Assembly: GCA_963693305.1 (NCBI GenBank)
Contig: OY855905.1
Location: forward strand, 2,322,201-2,386,200
Reading direction: 5' to 3'
Source: Meandrina meandrites
Lineage: Eukaryota; Cnidaria; Anthozoa; Scleractinia; Meandrinidae
Length of the DNA stretch: 64,000 nt
Shown here: positions 44,982-57,483 of the stretch, one piece after another
How the letters are laid out: every line of letters starts with the position of its first letter
Position numbering within the stretch: position 1 is the stretch's first letter
Position numbers and translations under genes: made by a program
Notes under the pieces: generated by a model
What the model was told of the DNA's origin: nothing
Databases searched by the model: none
The model's input: only the letters and a program-made list of their open reading frames with translations

Positions 44982-47900
44982 ATTCGCCCGAACCGGCCAC
45001 CAAACGTGCTCAGGTACAGAAAACGGGAATCCGTTCCATTGCGAAAACTGGCCGCTAAGTGTTTTCCTCTTATGCATTAACTAAAGGAAGTAGATGATAT
45101 CGATTATTGTCGGCGGTGTCCTTAATGTTTGACCTTTACATAATACAAGTTAAAATCGTGATCACAGTCAGACTTGGCCCAAAGCTTTTGTTATCGAGCT
45201 CGTATGGTACCCAGCTAGTTATTTCACGAAGACTCCTCAACAGTTTATGTACCGCTTAGAGCACTTGTGAGGTGAGATACTAAACGAACACTTTATTATA
45301 TTTGTACAGTTCTTTTAGCACTGGACCAGAGTGCGAAAGCTGGTACCAAATAATATAATAATTTTGAGTAGCCATTGAGAGAAAAGGGTATTTGTAATTT
45401 AAATCTGAGCTTACTTTTTTTATAAAAATATTGACTTTGCAATAATAATTTGCTGCTAAAAGCACAGTTTCTCATTTTCACAAAACGCCTGTAGAGATCA
45501 GCTTGTTACTGAGGTCATGGAGGGGAGTTTATACTATTTCTAAGCTGCTTTCATTCCTGAGGGCGATGACTCATAGAGCTGGCGCCAGTTTCTAAGCAAG
45601 TTTAAGTCAATTGCAAAGACTAGAAAGACAGAAAAGTTTGTGTCACGGCAAGTGCCACTGGCGCGATATAACAAAAAAGAGAAAATCATAAAATAATGCT
45701 GTGGCGTCGATAGCAAGAATGATCCATTTCAAGAGTGTTTTAGGTAAACAAACACTCGCTTACAATGACAAACAGCACACACAAGAGCCAATATATGAAA
45801 GATAATTGATTTTCTGTCATCTCGTTATGATGTTCCTGTAAACCTTTGCTGTTCTTTCTCCAAAAATGAAATCGAAATGTGAGGTATCTCTCGTGTGTTG
45901 ATTGATATTACGAAGTTCATTCCGTCTTGATTTGTTTTTCGATTTGAATACGTTTATTCACAAGGGATTACTCTGGCAACTTAGCTATGACTGCCATTAT
46001 TGTGCTTAAATGGCAATATATTCAAGATCAGTTGTTTAAGATCACACCGCTTCCGTAAAGAGTGGGACCACAACAATTAAGCAGTCCCCGGAAGAATGGT
46101 ACCTTGGGCCTTAGATGGTTCACATGCATAAAATTCATCTATCAGCCCTAACGAGCGAAGATCGGAAATTAGCCGGCAGTCTAATAATAATTGAAGCCAC
46201 TTAGCTTCTTGAAAATGATATGGTTAAAAAGTCGATTAAAAAAAGCAATTAAAAATTAATATTCTTCTAGGCTATTATATGTTATCTTAACATGATATGC
46301 ATGAAACCGACCCTTTCAAAGTTAAGAAAAAATGCAAGCAAGATAATTTTCTTTTTTTTTTTGTTTTATAATTTTTGCATTTTGCCACCAGCACAAATCT
46401 CAGAATTAGAAATCGAACTGAGAGAATTCTTATCAAAATGGGCATATATTTTCTCTCACTCGAATTAAGGAATGGTAGCAATTGTATTTATAGTAGTAGA
46501 TGTTTAAAGAAATACGAATTGCAAGTAATTTACTCAAAGTAATTATAAATCACTGGAAAATTGAGTTGAACTATATGCCCGACGCCATTAAATGTGTTAG
46601 CCAATAGGAACCGTGAAAAGTGACTTTAACAATCTTCGTTGCGACAATCACTGTCACACTGCCTTAAGATTTCTGATTACATTCGATTCACTTAAATTTC
46701 ACGGCAGGCCTTTTGCTTTTCATAAAGATAAACACAATAACACACTCGATTCTGGTATAGTTTTTATAAAAAAATATATTTATTTATTTCGCAGAGATTT
46801 TTTTGCATGAATATTACATTTATTTCGGGCGCTTTAAAAAAATATATACTAAAGATCAGGAAAATTAATTAAATCTTGATATACCACTTTCAATGAGCCT
46901 TAGTTCGATTTTCCCTTACTAGATAAAGTCTGTATGGGAGATGGTATGTGATAAAATCCAGTATCTTTTTTTTCTTAATCAGACTAGTGGGTAACTTTTG
47001 CCTTAGTATTCCAGAAGGGTAACAAAGACCGACTCTAATTAACCTGGGAATAGTTTATGAAGGTCTTGTGACAGCAGTGAAATAAAGGAGGGTGTTGGTA
47101 CAGCGACTTTATTTCTTGGCAACAAATAGCTTGTCTTGTAGAATGTGCATTTTCAATTTACATCAAAACAAGAGTGCTTAACAAGCGATAACTTCGAACA
47201 GCAAGCAGTAGTATCTGGCACGAAAGGGCAGAATATCTAAGGAGTAGAAAAGATCGCATCGAATAACTACATGAAAAACAGCCGACTTCTCATTTGGAAA
47301 GCACAGCAAATAATGATTAAGTACCTACTGTGATCTTAGTTTACTGGTTGTTTTTCCACATAAATTCAATTTCGCCTGTGTTTACAATGCACTCAGGCCT
47401 CAAGGGTTTTGATAGCTTTTAAATTGACAAACTGTCAGCAAGTCCTTTCGCCAAAGCAATGAATCTCCATGTCCCAATCGGCACGGAATCTGTTAACTCA
47501 CAATTCGGTACTTATATTAAAACAACAAGTGAACTTAATGGCTTCACAACAAACGTTTAGAAAACAAATGTCATCTGCTATTTTCGATCAAAGCTTTTAT
47601 GAATTTCAATAACGCTACGCTTTGTTTTTCAAGCTCCGCATATTTCCTGCCCTGAGCAAACAAGAAACAATGAAAATAGAGAGCACCGACTCAATTTCAA
47701 TGCCATGGAAGTATTTAAAAATTCATCCGGTTATTACAAGAAATAGATTTTGACAACATAATATTCCTGCAATGACCGCTTCGTCTTGATTGGCAAGCAT
47801 AAGCTTATCGAAACTGACAGGGGCAAGCAGGTAAGAAATTAAATCGGCGTTGAAGAGACCTCTGGTGAAAATGTCCTCTTAGTTTCATTACGAAGGAAGG

Positions 47901-48035
47901 TACACTTTCGCATATAAAGGTCATTCAAATATTCATTTGGAAATAACAATACAAACGACACTTTTCCATTTAAATGCAATCCACGGCTGAAATCAAAAGG
48001 AAAAATATCAAAGATTGTATTGTGTATTGTCGCAT
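44982..48035. other. No gene recognised (3 kb)
   Basis: AT-rich, read on both strands. Frames at 45280-45481, 46287-46481 and 46613-46810 are low-complexity or lysine/phenylalanine-rich. No repeat pair or transposon end seen. Confidence 0.5.
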
Positions 48036-48039
48036 CTAA

Positions 48040-48225
48040 TTGATCGTAGATGGAAAGATACAGCAGCGCCGACGGCCTGCCTCACAAAACGATGAAAATT
48101 TACATGATATGTGCGAGACGTGCCAAATCAGAAAGAACGGCAAATGTCCTACAGTAGTCTCACACGGGTGTCTTGCTTCCATAGGATTGCTGGATTGCTA
48201 CATCTTCAGGAGTAAATCTGAGTAA
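48040..48225 (+). CDS. Short cysteine-containing frame, unknown
   Basis: The plus frame reads VDGKIQQRRRPASQNDENLH, then MCETCQIRKNGKCPTVVSHG, then C. It is a GC-richer island with five cysteines in about 30 codons. It lacks an in-frame upstream ATG and clear splice sites. It could be a decayed exon; no family is recognised. Confidence 0.18.
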   Translation: MIVDGKIQQRRRPASQNDENLHDMCETCQIRKNGKCPTVVSHGCLASIGLLDCYIFRSKSE

Positions 48226-49552
48226 ATCTTGCGTCCAACACGTAAGTCAAATCACTTTTTTATTTCTCATTTTTCTCGGGTTTTATTACAAAGTAATATA
48301 CAATTAACCAACGCTATTATTAAAGTTCGTGCTGCTTTCATGCAACGCTTTCACTAAGCTTAGCTCTAAGCGGAAATTTACTCTTAGTGGACTCAGTACA
48401 CAAGCCATGGAAAGGAAGTTTAAAAAACGTTTTGACTTGAGGCTTAGGAAATGGACGTTCTAGAAATGCAATTATTTTTCGCTTCGATTTTAATCTCTCC
48501 TTTCACGGTGCGTGTTCTTTTCACCCTTAAAATTAAGTTCACCGACATCAAGCACACATGTACTAAAACCATTTATTCGAAAGAAAAAACCTAATATCTT
48601 AAATATTATGGTTGTGATAGTCATTTTTCTCTTGACCTTAAACCATATTTCTGAGGCATGGAAACGTCTTTTCTTTGCGGGAGGCCCGAATCAAGTGTGA
48701 AATGCAAATAACAGCAAATCCGATCTAATATAGTTTAAGTTCTCTAAATCTCAGACTTTGTCCATAATCTAAAGATACTATCAGTACAGTTTTACCGACT
48801 TTCATGCAACACCGACGTTGAACAGCAAATATATCAGTAACCTACCGTTTTATTTCACGATGCTTTTTAATGCATTTGTTGGGGTTTTTTCTGCATTGTT
48901 CAAAGTTTGTTTGAAAACCTTGTGCGGTAAGGTCAATAAGTTGATAATAAGAATAATAAGTAATAAAAGCGTTCAGTCCAATCCACTTTAGGGACATCTT
49001 GTTATTACCAACCATGTTGTTGGCCCGTACCATTTTTTAAATGTGGACCGACCGACGACACATTTTCTGTGCGGGAGTCTTGTGTGCCACCGAGCTTTAC
49101 TCAGTAGCAAGATCAAGTTGCACAATGGACATCAAAGCTTTTCATAAATGGCTATAACAGAGATTACTCCGAATAGGGTCGAGACTTTTAATTTTCCGTT
49201 GGCAAACAAAAGAACAATGTACTACACGACAAAACGTACATCAGAAATTTGTCATTTTATATACATTTATTCCGATATCTTTTTGTAGTTTAAAGAGTTT
49301 TTAGCGACTTTCTTTTGCAAAAACTTACAACGTGACGTCACTCTCTACAGCCGTCATAAACTTGTTCGCAATCTGACATCCATTTGACTTGACGTTTTTT
49401 GTTATTAATTTATTTTTTTATTGCTTTAGAGTAAGATCATCGTGTCATTTTAGTCTTGAAGGCGGAGAAGTAAAAGCAGTTAATTACTAGTGCAGTCCTT
49501 GGAGGATTGGCTGAGGAAATTGAAAATTCAACGTATTATGTTACCCTCGTTA
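48226..49552. other. No gene recognised
   Basis: AT-rich sequence; no supported feature. Confidence 0.45.
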
Positions 49553-49562
49553 AATAAAGTCA

Positions 49563-49620
<58 letters not shown>

Positions 49621-49662
49621 AAAGCTTTCAGAGTGTTATTATGTAGGTAGGCTATTGTTTAA

Positions 49663-49700
<38 letters not shown>

Positions 49701-49978
49701 GGGAAGAACGTCAGGAAAAACAAAATTTGTATATATATTTTTTTAACAGATACACCTAAGATTCAAGTTTGTATGAATAGAGCATGTAAAAGCTTTCAGA
49801 GTGTTATTATGTAGGAAGGCTATTGAAATTTTTACTGAAATTATCTCATGGAACAAACTTCGGGAAAAACAAAATTTGTATATTTTATTTTAAGCCACAT
49901 ACACCTAGGATTCAAGTTTGCATGAAAAGTTTTCAATAAAGTATTATTATTATTTAATTAAAAAAAAAATTATTATTA

Positions 49979-50022
<44 letters not shown>
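49553..50022. repeat. (TTA)n arrays in LINE-like 3' tails, with a 168-bp tandem duplication
   Basis: TTAAATAAAGTCA runs into (TTA)n (49563-49620). A unit AAAGCTTTCAGAGTGTTATT begins at about 49620 and again at about 49788 (offset 168). Both copies include ACAAAATTTGTATAT and TACACCTA.GATTCAAGTTTG. The second copy ends CAATAAAGTA then TTATTATT, and the first copy has its own (TTA)n insert at 49663-49700. A last (TTA)n array spans about 49970-50022. AATAAAG plus (TTA)n is the usual 3' tail of CR1/L2-type LINEs. No coding part remains. Confidence 0.75.
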
Positions 50023-50024
<2 letters not shown>

Positions 50025-50131
50025 AAAGTTGTCGTTATTAATAAATATTGGACAAAGATTACTTTTAAAAAACCAGTGACATCGATCATACCTGCGACAT
50101 TTTCACTGTACTTGTGAATAAATATTTCGTG

Positions 50132-50193
50132 GCTAGTCTGACGCAGCGTTTCGTCCCGGCCAAGGGACTCTTCAGAGACCTTTTCTGCTAGCA
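50132..50193 (-). ncRNA. Hammerhead ribozyme, inverted copy
   Basis: The minus strand carries CTGAAGA (50175-50169), stem II GTCCC/GGGAC with a TTGGCC loop, GAAA, and stem III ACG/CGT closed by CTG. GTC follows, with predicted cleavage after the base at 50140. Stem I is formed by GTCT/AGAC plus GCTAG/CTAGC across an internal loop. All invariant core bases are present. It faces the two plus-strand copies, so a read-through transcript from one direction would contain both sense and antisense ribozyme sequence. Confidence 0.8.
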
Positions 50194-50350
50194 AACTCGT
50201 TGAGCATCGCACTCAAAGTCCCGTTGGCAAAGAATGATGACAGCAATCTCGTTGAGCATCGCGCTCAAAGTCCCGACTCAACGAGAGTCAACGAGATTGC
50301 TGTCATCATTCTTTGCGAACGGGACTTTGAGCGCGATGCTCAACGAGTTT

Positions 50351-50412
50351 GCTAGCAGAAAAGGTCTCTGAAGAGTCCCTTGGCCGGGACGAAACGCTGC
50401 GTCAGACTAGCC
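50351..50412 (+). ncRNA. Hammerhead ribozyme, direct copy 1
   Basis: CTGAAGA is at 50368-50374. Stem II is GTCCC (50375-50379) with GGGAC (50386-50390), and GAAA is at 50391-50394. Stem III is 394-396 with 400-402, closed by the loop CTG. Cleavage is predicted after C50403. Stem I is GTCT (50364-50367) with AGAC (50404-50407) and GCTA (50351-50354) with TAGC (50408-50411), leaving an asymmetric internal loop suited to tertiary contacts. The core is CUGANGA...GAAA...GUC with N7 = A, a permitted variant. Confidence 0.85.
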
Positions 50413-50562
50413 ACGGAATATTTATTCACAAGTAACTGTCAACTTGCATTGTCAATTTTCACTCGTGATTTTGTGCAGTCGGGACTTTGAGCGCGATGCT
50501 CAACGAGATTGCTGTCATCATTCTTTGCGAACGGGACTTCGAGCGCGATGCTCAACGAGTTT

Positions 50563-50624
50563 GCTAGCAGAAAAGGTCTCTGAAGAGTCCCTTGGCCGGG
50601 ACGAAACGCTGCGTCAGATTAGCC
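50563..50624 (+). ncRNA. Hammerhead ribozyme, direct copy 2
   Basis: Same as direct copy 1, shifted by 212 bp: CTGAAGA at 50580-50586 and predicted cleavage after C50615. One stem I base differs (AGAT for AGAC), leaving a G-U pair, so folding should be preserved. Cleavage at both direct copies would release a 212-nt RNA. Confidence 0.85.
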
Positions 50625-50690
50625 ACGAGATATTTATTCACAAGTAACTGTCAACTTTCATTGTCAATTTTCACTGTAATTTCAAATAGG

Positions 50691-52008
50691 ATCATTTGCA
50701 TTGTCTTCTATTTTATTTTATTGTGCAATGCTCTTTTGCGTGTATTACTGTCGAAAAACGTGAACCCGACTGAGTAATTCAAGACTTGTATTCCATCACT
50801 AACAAGATCAATCCGGGTTGTTTCTACCGTTGCTGTGGTGCGCTTGTTGATGATTTTGTCTGATGTGGTGGTGATGGTTAATTGTGGGCATAATTTCAAA
50901 GACGCCTGTTGTCGTTTTTTCCTCCAATCTAGGTATATCCATAGGTAACTTAAATGAAAATAGAGGTCTCTTCCTAAAAACCTCTCGGTCATTTTACTGA
51001 ACCTAGCTTTGTTGTTCAAACATCACTGTATACGTTTCGTTTTGGAATTGCACTACTTGGCACGCATTCAGGCTTGCTGCACTCTCGTAATGAATGAAAA
51101 TACTGATCAAAATGTTTACTATACTAAAATGTTAACTAAACTTATGTCGGCCTCTACATAAATGACATTATGGCGGTGTCCATAATCTCGTGGTTATTTC
51201 ATAGAAATGTGAGAACTAAATTCGTGTATATTTTCCTGTACGAAATAGAGAAATGTTTGCATAATTGACTCAAATTAGAGAATGTTCGATTCGTATAGCC
51301 GATGGCATGAGTAAAACTTTAAACTAATGATTCAGAAATCATACTTCCTTTTTACATTCTTTGTAAAGAGATGCAATAATGCCATCTTGCTGTTTGCATT
51401 TTAAACACATCTTTATTCTAAACCATTTTGCCATTTAACTGCATGATCGAAGGCATATAGAATAGAATATTTAATTTTGTTAATTATGAGCTCTTTAGGA
51501 TTAAATGATTGAATGAATTTCCTCTATAAAAGGAACAAATACATCGTGATTTGTTAGCAACAGATAGAATTTATTTTTTTAGCTTAATAAGCCAAAAAAA
51601 ATTCATTGCTCTCCAGCCCAATTTTGCCGCTGGTACACTCCTTAACATTGTTCTAGATGTTTGTTTTGCATTGCCAGTCTACCGCGTCCAACCACTTAAC
51701 ATACGAGCTTGTTTTGGTGTGACTTAGTTCCTTCAAATGCTATCATCATCATCAGCAAAACGTTGTATTTATGTTTCTACCAGTTCATTTATAAATTATC
51801 CTCGGGCAACTTAAGAGAGGCTGATAAGATGCTAGTCGCTTTCTGGAGAACGTTCCATTTACTATTAATTAAATATTGTAATCATGATTTGGTACTGTGC
51901 CCGCATCAACTTTAATTACAATTCAGGTTGTATGATTAGGAAGTTCGCAATGATCTGTCGATCTAACGAATGTTTTCCATGGCCAGAAAAAGGTCAAGCT
52001 ATTGACAA
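50691..52008. other. No gene recognised
   Basis: AT-rich; the minus frame 50708-51019 and plus frame 51709-51915 have no recognisable product. Confidence 0.45.
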
Positions 52009-52300
52009 TTATTCTGAATTGCCAAAATCACGTTTTTCGCCGGCTAATCCTTTTAAAATAAATAAATAAATAAATAAATAAATGTGGCTAGAACTTCCTT
52101 TTTTAGAATATTATTCATACTACTAAAAAGATTACGATTATTGTCAAACTAAATACACCTTATTCTGAATTCCCAAATCACGTTGTTCGCAGGCTAATCC
52201 TTTAAAACAAAGAAATAAATGTGGCTAAGACTTCCTTTTTTAGAATATTATTTTCATAATACTAAAAAAAGATTGAGATTATTGTCAAACTTGATATCCC
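52009..52300. repeat. Recent 151-bp tandem duplication with (AAAT)n
   Basis: TTATTCTGAATT.CCAAA.TCACG begins at 52009 and 52160. Both copies share GGCTAATCCTTT, AAATGTGGCTA, ACTTCCTTTTTTAGAATATT and ATTATTGTCAAACT. Copy 1 has an expanded AAAT microsatellite (about 52058-52083) that copy 2 lacks. It is noncoding. Confidence 0.85.
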
Positions 52301-53300
52301 TTCTTCGATCACTGCGAATAGTGCTTAATATTCTGTTTAAAAAATGGTTTCGCTGCAAATACCAAATAATTTTATTGTACACCTTTAATAGAAATAAACA
52401 AAGAACATTATAAATGGTTACACACAATCGTAGGAGTGCTCGATACAAATACATGAAGAGAGAGAAATACGAATTAAAGATCGCTTCGTGCGGGAAACTC
52501 GAGTAACTGTCATCCCACAGTCTCTACCTTTAATTCGAAATCTCTAGAAATAGAGGTAACGAGTAAATAACAAGAATACTTCTTTTGTAATAAGTATTAT
52601 TTTTCAAATCATTTATTACGCCAAGTATCATTTTCCAACTGCCGTGATACATTTTAGTCCGTATTTACATTACCACACTTAAAAAAGATCCCAAAATTTT
52701 TTTTTTTTTTGCTTACGCGCACTCTAAATCAAAACATTTTATAAACTACATGATTTAGATTCTGAAAAGGTTAAATATAACCCTTGCAGTATGCCACACA
52801 AAGTATTTTAAGAAAATACATCAATTATAATGACCTGTAACATTAACGTTATTTATTATGAGTATTTTCAGCAAGTTCAGGCTAGAGTATTTTGATTTCA
52901 TTGATAAAAACGTTTTAAATCATATGCCACTTGTAGATACATGCGTAATGCAAGAGTCAGAGATTTCTTACACAGAGGAACATGCACGCCGCTTGGTACA
53001 TTTCAGATATCGATCGATTCACCTATTTTATGTTACAAATATAATCATAGACTTGTTTCTCGGTGCAAGGTCTCACTAAAAAAGAAACGTAATTAAGTTT
53101 TGATACTGTAAAAACTTCACTAAAATTCATAAGAGTTTGTTAGAAAAGACACCATTTTGCACTTACAATAGAATCGCCCGGGGGAAAAAAAGCTTTCTTC
53201 GATCTATTTTCACTTAAGGCAAATAACAATATAAACTGAGTCAAATGGAAGGTTACGTCAACTGTTGCGTTCAAGTACTTTAAAAAATAGCAGCTATTCC
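52301..53300. other. No gene recognised
   Basis: AT-rich. The plus frame at 52858-53079 starts at ATG but has no family resemblance or splice context. Confidence 0.4.
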
Positions 53301-53305
53301 TAGAC

Positions 53306-53560
53306 ATGCTTCGAGTAAAGATTTCTATTATTAAACATGGAACTAAAAGACGCTTTTTCCAACAAAAATTATTTTCAGTTTTCGTCAGCAATGGCTCGGA
53401 GGTTAGAGCACTCCACATATGGTTTCACCAAAACAAATTCAATCAGTGCAAATTTCCTGAGGGAACACAAAAACAAGAAAACTACGATCGCAAGCGGGTG
53501 ACAAGCTTAACGATTGCTTCTGGATGTTTTTGCCTAATTACAATAGTCATGACCTTTTGA
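53306..53560 (+). CDS. Small ORF, 84 codons, hydrophobic C-terminus
   Basis: ATG at 53306 opens MLRVKISIIKHGTKRRFFQ, then SNGSEVRALHIWFHQNKF, then RKRVTSLTIASGCFCLITIV before TGA. The end could be a single membrane segment. The reverse strand is also open across much of the region, which weakens the case. No family is recognised. Confidence 0.18.
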   Translation: MLRVKISIIKHGTKRRFFQQKLFSVFVSNGSEVRALHIWFHQNKFNQCKFPEGTQKQENYDRKRVTSLTIASGCFCLITIVMTF

Positions 53561-56500
53561 GCACCTTGGGCTCCAGGGTAAGGTCGCATTTATATTCATC
53601 GATTCCCCCAATTCAGTTTATTATTATGCTTTCACAGATTAATTGTAATTGTTTTAATGTAGAGCACGAACTCAAAAAAGGAACTGCAATGTGAAGGCAG
53701 AATCGAACGACACATTAACTTTTTCTGTAATGTTCTTAATCGTTATTAAGAGAAATGATCATTTAATAATTCAAAACCAGACGAAGCCATGCACAACTAC
53801 AATACAAGCTTTTGCAATTCTGATTCACTTTAGAATGTCATGCTGGTCACGTCCTTAGCCTTAAGATTCTAGTTTGATTGATGTCAATAAACTGTTATCG
53901 TACACGCTGAAATATACCAAGGCATGATAAAGGCGCACGAGTTACACCAGTGTCATACATGTTTTCTAATTTCATAAATCACAAATCCACATAAATTTTT
54001 CACGAGCTAAAATAAGATTTTGCCTATTTCGTGACAAAAAATGCCGCGATTCATTATCAAAGCTCATGCGTGGGTCTCTAAAATACAGCTCAAGTTTGAT
54101 AACAGTGAAATAATTAAGTTTCAGCAAAAAAAATCGAATTCATTGAAGTAATTCTGCGTGCCCACTTACATCTTTCAAAAGCAACCCTCACTCTCAACTC
54201 TCACAATCAAAAGGAAGCTCGGTAAACCTGGATTGAATTGAATAGAGACATCGCAAATGTCTTTAAAATTAAATTTTCAAAGTTTGTTTTACACGATGGG
54301 TCAAATTCAATTTCGGAAAGGCTTATTTTTTAAATTCGTGAATATACCCCAGATGTTAATTACACTATAGTATTTAAATTCAAACGCGCATCCTTTGTAA
54401 TTTTTTTTTTTTTCATATTCTGTAAACTATACAAAAATTATCTGTAGGCTATTTAATGCATTCTGGCAAACAAGGAAAATATTTATGAATGTTTTCCTAA
54501 AACAGTACATTGAATATATACTTATATAGTTACGTATTATAAACAACCTAAACAAAATAACAAAAAAAATTCCCCCTACATATACTGTAAACATTTCAAA
54601 ATAAAACACGCAATGTGGCTATTTTGTGACCACACTGTGGCATATCCTTTTAGGCAAGAGCTATACATATCAAATGAATACACTGCCTAGACGTGTGATA
54701 TAAAGTGCTCGTGGGCATTGTTGAATCGCATTATTTCTTGGCTGCAGGGGCAAGGCACTTAGAGATAAGACGCCAGCGCCTTCATCAGAAGATTTGAGCT
54801 TCGCAATATCAAGATTCAGTTGATTTCAACAGAAAAGCAGCACACAGTCAGCACTGAATCAGGCTACACCGGTTATGATTGCACATTGTTAAAAGGTAAC
54901 TAGGCAAAAACAATTCGTGAAGCACTGGGTGTTTCGTAGCCCAAGTCATGTTAAAGAAACCTTTTTACTTTACGATTTCTACATGTCGTTAAAGTTGGCG
55001 TTCTTTGAAGAAACTCTTTTCTCTTTCTCTTCGACGGTAACACAAAGGGTATATCACACTACTTTTTTTAAGATTCGATTATGACTTTAAATACGAGCCT
55101 TAACGTAACAAGATCATGAAATATTTATTCAAAAGAAGTAGAGAGGTTCTCTGAACATTATAGACCAAAATCTCGTGGAAATTGGCATAACGATGGTTTT
55201 ATTTGCTGTCTTCAGTGGAGCACTATAGTCTTTTTTGGCTTCGTAGCATTTTGTGGCGTTGTCTACAACATAAACAGAAACCGAAAAGGGGATTTATGGC
55301 TGAACCAGTTCCTATTAATAAATATTGATTACTTAAATATATTTATGATTTTGTAGGCGAAAAGTATAACAACATTAATTTGTTTATCGAACTCAAACAA
55401 TGGAAAAAGAAAAAAAGTTTTTTCTCAACGTGACAAATATAGCATGTGGCCTGACAAAATTGTTATAATGTTGTTTTGGAGGAATATAAATTTATATATT
55501 TTGTTAGAACCCCCAACATTACTTAGGAAAAAAACTTACAATGTAGTATCAAGAAAGGTTTAAACAAGAAAAATCTGAACAATTTCTTTAATTTTTGGAA
55601 ACGTTATGGAAAAAATCAACAAGCCTTATATTTTATAAAAACATTCAATCGTTTTAGAATTGGCTTCATTCCTAACAAATGGGGAAGTACCGCAAACTGT
55701 AATTGGTGTTAATTACATTCAAAATTGCCACTGAACTCCTTTCCTGCCAAGCTCTCTAAACACCTTCAGCGGCACTTTTGTGAGATATCTTTTTCTTGGG
55801 CAATTTCCACCAAGTATTGAAAAACAATTAAATAAGGGAGTGCTAACATGAATACGTACATTAAGTCAATAGAAGTCCACCCAAACAGCTGTCTCATTCT
55901 CGATACTTAGAGTTAATGAATGTTAATGACTGAGGTGGAAAGTCTCTGAAAAAACTGTCATATATATTTTAATGAATTGTTACTTTGGACCATGACGGTA
56001 AGTTTTAAAGCTTTTCTTATTCCATTCAAAATTGTAAACAATATCATTAATATAATTTGAACCACAAATCAAAGCCGAGTTCCTTCGGCGAAAGGACTCT
56101 TACTTTGAATGATTTTTCTGTAATTCATCTTGACAAAATTAAGAAATATCTTCGACAATCCATATCTTTTAAGGTTTCACATCGCATTTAAACTTTGATT
56201 CTAAAAATTACACTGTAAAGCTGGCAAACGTCAAAAATCTAAGACAATTGATTTCGTGAAACGGGTCCCCTCGCTTTATAATCTTTGAATTCTGCAAATA
56301 GTATTTAATGGCTGTTACTATTAAAACAAACAGTCGACAAATTGGTAAATAAAATGGAAATTACATGTCGTTAGCGTGCAAATGGAAAGAATTTTGAGAA
56401 GTTTTGAAGCCAGCAGCCAATCATTGGAGATGAAATTTTGAAACATAATAAATTAAACGACCTCAGGGTTGTTGACACAAATATACAATTTATAGTTTGT

Positions 56501-57009
56501 TGAACATTTGCACGATTTTTAAAAAACGGAAAGATGAAAATATTGCAAATTCAAAACTAATGCACCTGGATTAGAAGGGTCCAGCTAAAGGGAACTTTAT
56601 CTACAAAGCTGAAGTAAGAGATAATATTCGCATGTGACGTGGAGAACGTATGAGAATCTTCTCGTAGAGCACAGTAATTACTGGCCTTACAGAAAACTAC
56701 TTATGTCCTGCTTTCATCATTAGGGCACTCTTGTCAACACATTAATGATTATTGCAATTACGAAGGTGCGTGCACTTGGGCCTTGGCATCTGTGATACGA
56801 TCAGCTAAAACCGTTTATTTTGAGTGTTCAGGCGACAAGCAAATTGAAATTCGTCTCGCATTTCATGACCTTATTGGGATATATTAACAGATACGTCTAA
56901 GAAAATAAAAATCATGGAATCTGCTTAAAAGGGGTGGCATGACCCGTCAAAATGTCTTCCGATGGAAATAGAACTGGAATTAAATTATCAATGTGATTAA
57001 GGCTAGCTT
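53561..57009. other. No gene recognised (3.4 kb)
   Basis: AT-rich interval with long A/T runs, read on both strands. No supported exon, transposon end or tandem pair. Confidence 0.5.
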
Positions 57010-57364
57010 TGTGCCGATAAGGCGCCAGCGGAAAAGAAAAGCGCGCAAAATGAAAACCAATTAAAACTTAAGAAAGTTGCTATTCCATCCATTAAAACCA
57101 TTATGGATTGGTACCTCTTGCCTCATGAATTTCACATCACGGGTCCGGACTGATCACTTTTGAAATGACGAATGTAAATCTCCTTTTGTGTTGATAAGGC
57201 GCCAAGCGGAAAACAAAAGCGCGCAAAATGGAAACCAATTAAAACTTTAGAAAGCCCCTATTCCATCCATTAAAACTGTTATGGCTTGGTGCCTCTTGCT
57301 TCATGAATTTGAAATCAAGGGCCTGAACAGATCGCTTTGCAAATGACAAATGTAAATCTCCTTT
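57010..57364. repeat. Tandem 177-bp duplication upstream of a promoter
   Basis: Unit 1 (57010-57186) and unit 2 (57187-57364) share GATAAGGCGCCA (57016 and 57193), AAGCGCGCAAAATG, AACCAATTAAAACTT, CTATTCCATCCATTAAAAC, CATGAATTT and AATGTAAATCTCCTTTTGT. Conservation is high for sequence with no coding frame. The units contain GATA-type (GATAAG), E2F-like (GCGCGCAAAA) and CCAAT motifs. The pair ends about 150 bp upstream of the TATA box at 57511, consistent with a duplicated cis-regulatory module. Confidence 0.8.
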
Positions 57365-57483
57365 TGTATTCGGCGATGTGATGGCTTCAAAGAACAATCA
57401 GTTTATAAACAATGAGCACTTTAATAGTTATAGGTAATAGTAGTTTGAAATAGCGCCGGCGGCACCTGTCGTTCTTACTTATG

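Larger units (their letters stand above)
50095..50690. mobile_element. Three-copy hammerhead-bearing repeat (Penelope/retrozyme-like)
   Basis: One inverted copy (about 50095-50275) is followed by two direct copies offset by exactly 212 bp (about 50290-50475 and 50478-50690). Each has a hairpin motif TTGAGCGCGATGCTCAA, the hammerhead core and a tail TATTTATTCACAAGTA. In the inverted copy and the last direct copy the GGGACTT.GAGCGCGATGCT block is itself present twice, about 53 bp apart. Frames that read EKVSEESLGRDETLRQ are just translations of the ribozyme. Penelope-like elements and retrozymes carry hammerheads in tandem terminal repeats, which fits this layout. No reverse transcriptase or GIY-YIG frame is present, so the block is non-autonomous or a remnant. 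Confidence 0.75.

Noticed and set aside
50021..50647. Frames reading LLAEKVSEESLGRDETLRQ on both strands
   Set aside because: They are translations of the hammerhead repeat itself, and similarity between them follows from the DNA repeat.
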